Positions 1 through 6,384 of a stretch of 11,420 nt of DNA are shown piece after piece. The notes under the pieces were generated by a model. That model ran no database searches. It was not told the origin of the DNA and saw only the letters and a program-made list of their open reading frames with translations. Origin of the DNA: an uncultured Bacteroidota bacterium (GTDB taxonomy: Bacteria > Bacteroidota > Bacteroidia > Chitinophagales > Chitinophagaceae); NCBI GenBank assembly GCA_903835145.1, contig CAILMA010000195.1, positions 1 to 11,420 of the forward strand. Direction: 5' to 3'. Within the stretch, counting starts at the first letter, position 1, and each line of letters starts with the position of its first letter. The position numbers were made by a program, and so were the translations under genes.

Positions 1-3000
1 ATATAAACAGGTGTAGCGTTGGCAAGTGTGTAGTCAATAGTTGTAGAGTCGAACCCAAACTTCCATTGGTAATATATACCACTTGTGGGGTAAGTGGTGT
101 TGGTGGCGAGCGTGATGAGCGGTGGGCAACTGGCAAAAGAGTCACTTAGTATAAAACCAATACCAATGCTCGTATCGCTTATAACCGTGTAGTTCGGCCG
201 TATCAGGGTATCAATGCAGCCGGCCGGGTATGCGCCGCCGCCAAGTGTCACTATTACTACACTGTCCGTATAGCTGCCATTTGCAGTATAGATGTGCACC
301 GGGTTTTGGATAGTGTCGGGTGCTGAGCCGTCGCCAAAATACCAGGTGTACCGCACATGCGTATTGGTATCGAAGAACGGAATAGGCTTATCAATACACC
401 CGACATTGTAGGGAGATGTAAAAAATGCATGCGGTTTTACCACATTTATGCTTGTGTAGTCAATTGATGTGCAACCATTGGCATCGGTGTCATACATCAC
501 AACTACATAGTGCCCCTCGGTATAAGTAAATGTTGTATCAGCCCCCAGTCCCGGGAACGAAGGGTAACCATAACCAAAGCTGTACCCTGGTTGCCACCGT
601 CGTTTAACGATAGGGATTCCCGTAATCGCAGCATTGCTATCACGCAGTACTACTGTAAGAGGGTCGCAGCCTACCGGCGGGTTCGCACTGAGCCCCCCAC
701 CCGGTTGCTCTACGTTTACAATGCCGGGTTCATATATCGTATCATTGCACTGCCAGAAATTAGTGAGCCGAATGGTGACATCGAACCGGCCAGGATAGAG
801 ATACAAATGTGTAGCCATTGAATCAGACCCAGAAAACAAGCTCAGCGAGTCGCCATCGCCAAAAAAGAAGGTGCAGTACATTTTATAAGGCAAATCAAAA
901 TTCACCAGCGAGTAAGGGCATATTGATGTGTCGTCGGGATATAAATGTCTTGGAAAAGGAAACACAGGAATAATCCTTGTGCCACCGTTGGAACAGCCAT
1001 TAGCCGATGAGCTGTCAAACACTGTTACATCATAGAAACCTGCATGCGCATACGTGTGAATAGGGCTTCGCCGCGTGGAAGTCACCCCGTCACCAAAATC
1101 CCATAAAAAAACATCAGCCATCGAATCCACCGAAAAATGCACCGTCAAATAATCATCGCAGGTTACAAGTGAGGGTATAATGGCACCCCAGGGCTGTTTA
1201 ATTTGTATATAGGTCGATTGCGTGTCCAGGCAGCCACTATCCACAGCGCAGAAGACAAGTTTGTCAGGCCCCGGCATTCCGAAACCAATTGTCGTAGTAT
1301 CGCGACGGCTGTACATAATCCCATCAGGTGTTGCCCAGTAACTGAATGTACAGTCACTGCAATGCGCCTTGAAAGTATCCATAGCACGCGGGCATGCCGA
1401 GTCTGGTGCCACAGAAGTAATAAAATGTGGATGGTTACCCACGCGCACAATAGCCGACGAACTATCAGAACAACCCGACGGGAAGTGGTAATAATGCGTG
1501 ACCCTGAAGTGTCCTGAATGCGTAAAAACATGGGAGCCCGAATCTGTAGTGCCATAGGGAGTCCCATCCCCGAATGATATGGAATCATTGATGTGGGGCT
1601 CAAGTGGCACAATCAGACTTTTATAGATAACAAACATCGGTGCACACCCGGAATCTATGGACAAAGTCATTGTATCATAGGTGGGGTAAATCGTTACGTA
1701 ACCCGCTGCACTTTCAGTGGCAATGCAACCGGCCCCGTCAGTTATTTGCACAGTTGGTGTAAAAAAGCCCGTAGCACTGTAGATATGGGTAGGGTCGGCA
1801 GCTGTCGATGTGTCCAGCAGCCCGGTGCCTGGGTCTCCGAATTCCCACATATAGCTTACAAGGCCAGAGGTGTCGGTAGTCAGTACGGTGAATGTTGCAG
1901 TGTCATTGGGGCTGCACCGGTAAAAGTTATCCGCAACTATAGTAATATTGGGAGTAGAGTCAACATTTACGGTCCTGCTGCTGAGTACCGTGCAGCCATA
2001 ATCATTCCAAAGCGAATCGGATAAAGTGTAAGTTTCCAGCGTGTCAACGGAAAATGTGGGCGAGTCCGCATAGCTTTCCTGATACCTGCGGTAAGCTGAA
2101 AAACGCCAGTAATGGTGGGTTGTAGATACAATTGTATCGTAGCAAATCACCGGCGTGCCTACACAGGGGTGGGTAGGGAATGTCAAAATGTTCACTATCG
2201 TGCTGCCGATGCGAATGTCACTGGGTTTTATAACAGAAGAGGCACAACCCGCCACTGATGAGGCCGTAAGCGTATCGGTAAAGTTGCCCCAGGTCGTATA
2301 GATATGGCAGGGCGCAAGGCTGGTATCCGTAGCGCCATCTCCAAAGTGCCACAGGTAAGTGGCGCCCCCTGACGTGCAGTTATTAAAACATACAGTAGCC
2401 GGATAAAAACAGGGAACTGAGTCGCGGGTATTGTAGCAGATCACGGGGAATGAGTCAATCTTTACGTAGGCTGTCTTTACAAGCGATCCGGTACACCCGC
2501 AGGAGTCGGTCTCCTGCAGCGAAATAGTGTAATAGCCCGGAGTCACAAAAGTATATGACGCATCATGGGTATGATAAAAAGCCGAGTCAATAAGCCATGT
2601 CCAATAAGGCGAACATGCACCGGTGTCTGATTGATTGGTGAAACTGATGGTTTGTGGCGGGCAAGATAAAATGGTGTCACTTGCCGTGAATCTTACTACC
2701 GGGCGGGGTGCGATGTGAATCTCAGAGGTCATGGTCACAGAGTCGCGGGCACCAGTGCCGTCAGTTACTACGAGTTTCACGTTGTAATCGCCGGGTGTTG
2801 TATATATCCAGTTTGGGTTCGCAAGGTTCGATGTGTCAGCAGGACTCAAATCATCAAAAACCCAGTGCCACCGCACCGGCCTGCCCGAAGATAAATCACT
2901 GAAATGGGTAACAAGTGGTGGACAACCCGATCGGCTGCTCACGGATAGACCCGCGTGAATTTGAGCATGCACCACCCCCGTCCCAAATGATAGGAAAAAA

Positions 3001-3032
3001 AACAAGGACAGCATCAAAAGGCGGGTGCTCAT
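1..3032 (-). CDS. Giant secreted PKD/Ig-like repeat surface protein (N-terminal 1010 residues, 3' end outside window)
   Basis: The minus-strand frame is open from an ATG at 3030-3032 to the window edge, giving 1010 codons plus two bases with no stop. Residues 1-23 form a signal peptide: a short basic start, the hydrophobic run LLMLSLFFFLSF, and a likely cleavage after VHA. The rest is about twelve PKD/Ig-like modules of roughly 83 residues. PKD hallmarks are clear: WHFGDG (228-233), WEFGD (396-400), WDFGDG (644-649), FFGDG (723-727) and WYFGDG (897-902), each followed by an HxY..xGxY/F strand motif such as HIYTANGSY. Most modules begin with a C-P or GC.P head and carry a second cysteine near their end. 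Such proteins in Bacteroidota are typically exported by T9SS and act as surface adhesins or gliding-type filaments. The sorting domain would lie beyond the window, so the export route is inferred. No Shine-Dalgarno motif precedes the start. The exact ligand or role cannot be told. Confidence 0.9.
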   Translation of the reverse strand, partial: MSTRLLMLSLFFFLSFGTGVVHAQIHAGLSVSSRSGCPPLVTHFSDLSSGRPVRWHWVFDDLSPADTSNLANPNWIYTTPGDYNVKLVVTDGTGARDSVTMTSEIHIAPRPVVRFTASDTILSCPPQTISFTNQSDTGACSPYWTWLIDSAFYHTHDASYTFVTPGYYTISLQETDSCGCTGSLVKTAYVKIDSFPVICYNTRDSVPCFYPATVCFNNCTSGGATYLWHFGDGATDTSLAPCHIYTTWGNFTDTLTASSVAGCASSVIKPSDIRIGSTIVNILTFPTHPCVGTPVICYDTIVSTTHHYWRFSAYRRYQESYADSPTFSVDTLETYTLSDSLWNDYGCTVLSSRTVNVDSTPNITIVADNFYRCSPNDTATFTVLTTDTSGLVSYMWEFGDPGTGLLDTSTAADPTHIYSATGFFTPTVQITDGAGCIATESAAGYVTIYPTYDTMTLSIDSGCAPMFVIYKSLIVPLEPHINDSISFGDGTPYGTTDSGSHVFTHSGHFRVTHYYHFPSGCSDSSSAIVRVGNHPHFITSVAPDSACPRAMDTFKAHCSDCTFSYWATPDGIMYSRRDTTTIGFGMPGPDKLVFCAVDSGCLDTQSTYIQIKQPWGAIIPSLVTCDDYLTVHFSVDSMADVFLWDFGDGVTSTRRSPIHTYAHAGFYDVTVFDSSSANGCSNGGTRIIPVFPFPRHLYPDDTSICPYSLVNFDLPYKMYCTFFFGDGDSLSLFSGSDSMATHLYLYPGRFDVTIRLTNFWQCNDTIYEPGIVNVEQPGGGLSANPPVGCDPLTVVLRDSNAAITGIPIVKRRWQPGYSFGYGYPSFPGLGADTTFTYTEGHYVVVMYDTDANGCTSIDYTSINVVKPHAFFTSPYNVGCIDKPIPFFDTNTHVRYTWYFGDGSAPDTIQNPVHIYTANGSYTDSVVIVTLGGGAYPAGCIDTLIRPNYTVISDTSIGIGFILSDSFASCPPLITLATNTTYPTSGIYYQWKFGFDSTTIDYTLANATPVY

Positions 3033-3342
3033 GGGTATATTTTTTAGAACAACTCCCTCATTTTCACTAAGCAGATTACACTTTCAACTTGTTCATCTTG
3101 GCTCACTACAAACATTTATATTTAATTTACAAATTGTTGATAATGTTCTTTTTAAAAAAACGTTTGAATAGGTCAATAAAGTTACATGAATTTGCCGTAC
3201 AAAGTCCAAAACAAGTATATTAAAAAAGTTTGTTAGCAAAAGGAATTGATTGTCAAATTAAAGTCGGCATGCAGCAAAAAAAAATACTCGGTTCGAACGC
3301 ATTATTGGAGGCACGCAATCCGTCTGTTTTAACAAAATTTTT
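3033..3342 (-). other. AT-rich intergenic leader upstream of the PKD gene
   Basis: These 310 bases separate the glycosyltransferase stop from the PKD-protein start, both on the minus strand. The stretch is strongly AT-rich, with several A or T runs, and no frame in it looks coding. It contains the palindrome GTTCGAAC near 3292 but no GC-rich stem followed by a T run that would make a convincing terminator. Its length and composition suggest that the PKD gene has its own promoter rather than depending on the glycosyltransferase transcript. Confidence 0.6.
3212..3240 (-). promoter_or_regulatory. Possible Bacteroidota-type promoter for the PKD gene
   Basis: Read on the minus strand, TTTG (3237-3240) is followed after 17 bases by TATACTTG (3212-3219). 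This resembles the Bacteroidota -33 TTTG and -7 TAnnTTTG elements with one mismatch in the -7 box. If used, it would give a leader of about 170 bases before the ATG at 3032. The AT-rich background makes chance matches likely, so this is only a candidate. Confidence 0.25.
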
Positions 3343-4392
3343 TTAGTCAAGTTTACGGGGCTGCCAGTCAAGGTCAGTAAAAAGCTTGCGTTTTCTTAAG
3401 AAGTAATCGAGGATGATACTTCTTTTATATATGCCCGTTTCATTACGTGTTGTGATGAGTTTTTTACATTCACTTCTGCGCTTCAGCCATTTACCTATCT
3501 GTCCATAAAAATGAAAATGTGCCTTAATAATGGTGTAAGTCTGTCTGAATTCGCCCTTGGTAAGGAGCCGTGCCCCAGCAACGCCATCAAGCATCAACCG
3601 CAGCGGGAACAACCACAGCAACTTCCTGCCTTTTTCATTTTTTATGAGCAGTATAAGGTTGTTGCGAAAGTTATAGTAGAGTTTCTGCGGGCTGCCGTAA
3701 CTTATTACACTACCCCCCACATGATAAACTACCGATGAGCCTATATAGCCAATCTTGTAGCCGGCATTTTTTAGGCGCCAGCAGAGGTCCACCTCTTCCA
3801 TATGGGCATAAAAATCATGATCAAGCCCACCAACTTTGTGATACAGGTCTGCACGCACAAACAGGCATCCGCCCGATGCCCAGAAAACTTCTATGTTGTC
3901 ATTGTACTGGCCATTGTCTTTTTCCAGGTCGAAAAAGATACGCCCGCGGCAAAACAGATAACCATAGTTATCCATAAAAGCACCGCCGGCGCCAGCATAC
4001 TCAAAATATTCTTTATCGCGCCAGTACCGTATTTTGGGCTGGCAACCCGCCAGCATCGGGTCGCGCTCCATAGCCGTGTGCAGTGGGGCAAACCATCCTT
4101 CAGTCACTTCAAAATCAGCACTGAGCAATACGTAATACTTGGCTTTTACCCGCTTGAGCGCTTCATAATATCCATTGGCGAAGCCACGGTTTATGTCGAT
4201 ACTCAGGGTTTTTACAGAGGGGAAATTGGTTTGAACATAATTAAGTGTTTCGTCGGTCGATGCATTATCTACCACTATCACTTCGTACCCGGTATGGGCC
4301 TGTTCTACTATTTTTGGCAAAAACAACTCATGCCACTTCGTGCCGTTGTAGCTTAATATTACAACAGCAGTATCTTCATGGCATACAATCAT
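3343..4392 (-). CDS. Family 2 glycosyltransferase (rhamnosyltransferase-like)
   Basis: This 349-residue protein is a GT-A-fold, inverting family 2 glycosyltransferase expected to move a sugar from a nucleotide donor to a cell-surface polysaccharide or protein acceptor at the cytoplasmic face of the membrane. Visible motifs are the N-terminal VVILSYNG strand (10-17), the nucleotide-binding VVDNASTD (40-47), INRGFANG (67-74), LLSADFEV (89-96) at the usual metal-binding DxD position, the acceptor-site stretch WASGGCLFVR (171-180) and MEEVDLCWR (198-206) containing the likely catalytic acid, then YHVGGS (223-228). The length suits the rhamnosyltransferase/WcaA-like group. The start is sound because the first beta strand begins only eight residues later. 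The C-terminal 100 residues are basic and partly hydrophobic, suggesting peripheral membrane attachment. The gene lies 85 bases downstream of a small membrane-protein gene and is probably co-transcribed with it. No other polysaccharide gene is nearby, so donor and acceptor are unknown. Confidence 0.93.
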   Translation of the reverse strand: MIVCHEDTAVVILSYNGTKWHELFLPKIVEQAHTGYEVIVVDNASTDETLNYVQTNFPSVKTLSIDINRGFANGYYEALKRVKAKYYVLLSADFEVTEGWFAPLHTAMERDPMLAGCQPKIRYWRDKEYFEYAGAGGAFMDNYGYLFCRGRIFFDLEKDNGQYNDNIEVFWASGGCLFVRADLYHKVGGLDHDFYAHMEEVDLCWRLKNAGYKIGYIGSSVVYHVGGSVISYGSPQKLYYNFRNNLILLIKNEKGRKLLWLFPLRLMLDGVAGARLLTKGEFRQTYTIIKAHFHFYGQIGKWLKRRSECKKLITTRNETGIYKRSIILDYFLRKRKLFTDLDWQPRKLD

Positions 4393-4397
4393 AAGAT

Positions 4398-4428
4398 AAA
4401 TTCAAAGCCAAAATTCAAAATTCAAAGC
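4398..4428. repeat. Short AAATTCAAA direct repeats
   Basis: AAATTCAAAGC occurs at 4398-4408 and again at 4418-4428, with a shorter AAATTCAAAA copy between them at 4411-4420. The cluster sits immediately upstream of the glycosyltransferase start. It may be simple-sequence drift in AT-rich DNA or part of the translation-initiation region; no function can be assigned. Confidence 0.5.
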
Positions 4429-4477
4429 AAACTATCAGGCAATGCCGGTAATTTTTACCGCACGCCATTAATTCACC

Positions 4478-4696
4478 TTATTTGTAGGTAGGTTCGTATG
4501 ATGTACTGGATGGCACAGTAATATTATCATTCTTTTTATAGCCATGTTCATAAAGATTGTAACATCCTGCCCATGCAAAGATGAAAAATCCAAAAAAGCC
4601 AAGAAGGAATAAAAAACGTGACTTTGAAGGCTTATTTAGCTCTATATCTGCCTGGTTATCCAGCTCTAAATCCTGTGTATTCTGATCAGTATTCAT
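4478..4696 (-). CDS. Small single-pass membrane protein, unknown function
   Basis: This 72-residue protein has an acidic, polar N-terminus (residues 1-20, rich in D, N, Q and E), a short basic patch KPSKSR (22-27), one strongly hydrophobic segment (about 28-46, rich in F, L and G), and a polar tail ending in SSTSYEPTYK. The basic patch before the membrane segment predicts a cytoplasmic N-terminus and an exported C-terminus by the positive-inside rule. I do not recognise a family. The coherent topology, and its placement 85 bases upstream of the glycosyltransferase on the same strand with a -7-like box just upstream of its ATG, argue that it is real. It could be an accessory subunit for the neighbouring transferase or an unrelated small envelope protein. 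Confidence 0.7.
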   Translation of the reverse strand: MNTDQNTQDLELDNQADIELNKPSKSRFLFLLGFFGFFIFAWAGCYNLYEHGYKKNDNITVPSSTSYEPTYK

Positions 4697-4718
4697 GAAG
4701 TATTGAAAATTTCCTTCG

Positions 4719-4726
4719 CAAAAATA
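4719..4726 (-). promoter_or_regulatory. -7-like box upstream of the small membrane protein
   Basis: On the minus strand this reads TATTTTTG, an exact TAnnTTTG match to the Bacteroidota primary sigma factor -7 element. It lies 22 bases upstream of the ATG at 4696, implying a very short leader. The nearest TTTG upstream (4740-4743) leaves only a 13-base spacer rather than about 19, so the -33 half is not supported. Confidence 0.35.
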
Positions 4727-4992
4727 ATAGGATTTCGTTCAAAATCATAATAATTTTATTGACTTGCCGTTTTCGGGGCGGAACGGACGGGAAACACGAA
4801 AAATAAATGGGTGCGAAAAATATGTTGAGTTATTTAATGTAATCCAGGTGCAATCTTAAAAGACTTGGTTTCCCGGTATTCTTCGCGCATTTTTTGACCA
4901 GTATAATGCCTTTCGACTCAAAAGTTTATTTTTTTTGCATCTCCCTAACGTTCCTTAACCTTTTCAAAAGCATTCATTGCCTCCACAATAAG

Positions 4993-5000
4993 TATATTTG
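4993..5000 (+). promoter_or_regulatory. -7-like box upstream of the histidine kinase
   Basis: TATATTTG is an exact TAnnTTTG match and lies 73 bases upstream of the kinase ATG, implying a leader of roughly 65 bases. A TTG at 4977-4979 is too close, with a 13-base spacer, to be a standard -33 element. The downstream leader is relatively GC-rich, with a run of six G and CAG repeats. Confidence 0.35.
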
Positions 5001-5073
5001 TTGCAGGGGGGCCGCAAGCAGCAGCAAATCATAAACACTGCTCCACTATGCCGGTCCAAACACTATAGTACAC

Positions 5074-6210
5074 ATGGGTAAGTACATAAACAGGAATACA
5101 ATTTTAGCCTTTACTGCTGTCTTCATCGTCGGCGCATCGCTCTTTTACACCAGCACACTTGCACAAAAGCTTGCCGATGAAGAGAGCAGGAAGATGCAGC
5201 ATGTAGCTGATGCCTATAAAATAATAAGCAAAAGCACGAACGAAAAAGAAGTCGACTTCGCATGGAATAGAATTTCCGAGAACAAAACGATTCCCCTCAT
5301 ATTAACCAATGAGAAGGGTGAGATTGCCAGCTTCAACAACATCGATACCACAATAACCCAGAATCCTAAGCGCCTCATCGAGGAAAAATTAAAGGAATTT
5401 AAAAAAGAACACCCTGCTATTGTGGTGGACTGGGGCACCGGTCAGGCGTTCATTTATTATGGCGATACCTACCTGCTCACACAGCTAAAATATTTTCCCT
5501 ATGTGCAGCTTACCATTATTATCGTTTTCCTGGCGGTAGTTTTGCTGGCACTTACCGCTTCCTACCGTTCGCTTCAAAATCAGGTATGGGTTGGGCTCTC
5601 TAAAGAAACTGCCCATCAGCTGGGCACCCCACTTAGCTCAATGGAGGGCTGGCTGGAATTGCTCAGAGAAAGCGACCCCGAAAGCGAAGCCGCATCTGAA
5701 ATGCAGAAAGACCTGGATAGGCTCAAATTGGTCGCCGACAGGTTCAGCAAGGTGGGCAGCGAGCCACGACTCGAAGAAGAAAACCTCGTAACGCGCCTGC
5801 TCAATATCGTTGCCTACATGCAGAAGCGCTCACCATTGCGCGTCGCAATCACACTGCATATCAAAGACCCGGAAATCCCAATTAACATCAGCGGGCCCTT
5901 ATTCGACTGGGTGATGGAAAACCTCATCCGCAATGCGCTGGATGCTATGGAGGGTAAAGGTGAGATCAATATCATGGTCGCCAACCTGCCGCAGCAGGTA
6001 TTAATAGATGTGCAGGATACCGGCAAAGGTATCCCCAAGCACGAAGTAAAACGCATCTTCACACCTGGCTTTACCACCAAGAAAAGAGGGTGGGGGCTCG
6101 GTCTTTCACTTTCACGGCGCATCATAGAAAAGTACCACCACGGCTCTATATTTGTAAAGCAAAGCGAGATTGGTAAAGGGACTACCTTCCGAATCGTCCT
6201 GCGCCGGTAA
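5074..6210 (+). CDS. Two-transmembrane sensor histidine kinase
   Basis: This 378-residue inner-membrane sensor autophosphorylates a histidine in response to an envelope signal. Transmembrane helices lie at about residues 10-30 and 144-164, enclosing a periplasmic domain of about 112 residues; the stretch ILTNEKGEIASFNN (76-89) resembles a small PAS/Cache-type strand pair. A short juxtamembrane linker leads to the DHp helix with ETAHQLGTPLSS (178-189), phospho-acceptor His181 (codon 5614-5616). The ATPase domain has the N box ENLIRNALDAM (282-292), G1 VQDTGKGIP (313-321), the F box IFTPGFTTK (328-336) and G2 GWGLGLSL (339-346). All ATP-binding motifs are intact. A glutamine follows the histidine where HisKA kinases usually carry an acidic residue. 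No response regulator is adjacent, so the partner must lie elsewhere. The efflux adaptor gene follows on the same strand after 174 bases and is a plausible but unproven target or operon partner. No Shine-Dalgarno motif precedes the start. Confidence 0.93.
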   Translation: MGKYINRNTILAFTAVFIVGASLFYTSTLAQKLADEESRKMQHVADAYKIISKSTNEKEVDFAWNRISENKTIPLILTNEKGEIASFNNIDTTITQNPKRLIEEKLKEFKKEHPAIVVDWGTGQAFIYYGDTYLLTQLKYFPYVQLTIIIVFLAVVLLALTASYRSLQNQVWVGLSKETAHQLGTPLSSMEGWLELLRESDPESEAASEMQKDLDRLKLVADRFSKVGSEPRLEEENLVTRLLNIVAYMQKRSPLRVAITLHIKDPEIPINISGPLFDWVMENLIRNALDAMEGKGEINIMVANLPQQVLIDVQDTGKGIPKHEVKRIFTPGFTTKKRGWGLGLSLSRRIIEKYHHGSIFVKQSEIGKGTTFRIVLRR

Positions 6211-6384
6211 ACAGGAAGTCTTTTTTTCAGGTGATCGGCCGCGCTTTACGGGAACGCAATTATTATGGGGTGGTGCTGCCCGATTTTTATTAAAAATAAA
6301 TCTTTTCCGAAACTGCATTCATTAATACGGCAAAGTAATATTTTTGTAGAAATTTGAGCATCTTAGATTTTATAAACGATTCAT
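6211..6384. other. Intergenic region between kinase and efflux adaptor
   Basis: This 174-base gap begins with a weak stem, TCCTG (6197-6201, inside the kinase end) with CAGGA (6212-6216), followed after three bases by a run of seven T. A second weak stem, GGGT with GCCC, is followed by GATTTTTATT near 6285. Either could partly terminate the kinase transcript, but the stems are only four to five base pairs. The 3' part carries a -7-like box for the adaptor gene. Confidence 0.4.
6339..6346 (+). promoter_or_regulatory. -7-like box upstream of the efflux adaptor
   Basis: TATTTTTG matches TAnnTTTG exactly and lies 38 bases upstream of the adaptor ATG, giving a leader of about 30 bases. No TTTG is visible at the expected distance upstream, so the -33 half is missing. 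The box suggests that the adaptor can be transcribed independently of the kinase. Confidence 0.4.

Larger units (their letters stand above)
4697..5073. other. Divergent intergenic region between the small membrane protein and the histidine kinase
   Basis: These 377 bases lie between two divergently transcribed genes and should hold both promoters. Each side has an exact TAnnTTTG box, annotated separately. A short GC-rich island in otherwise AT-rich DNA (about 4766-4790) contains a 5-bp inverted repeat, CCGTT at 4767-4771 and AACGG at 4782-4786, which could be an operator-like site or chance. I see no RNA gene and no convincing coding frame. Confidence 0.6.

Noticed and set aside
510..821. A 103-codon plus-strand frame.
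   Set aside because: It is antisense to the clear PKD coding frame and has no recognisable domain.
1163..2024. Open frames of 104-149 codons on both strands (1163-1612, 1203-1517, 1593-2024).
   Set aside because: They lie inside the continuous PKD-module frame, have low-plausibility compositions rich in R, H and C, and match no family; they are out-of-frame shadows.
4807..4842. An 11-codon plus-strand frame (MGAKNMLSYLM).
   Set aside because: It is too short, lacks any initiation signal and shows no sign of being a leader peptide.
6197..6227. An intrinsic terminator at the end of the kinase gene.
   Set aside because: The stem is only five base pairs with a 10-base loop, and three bases separate it from the T run; too weak to call as a feature.
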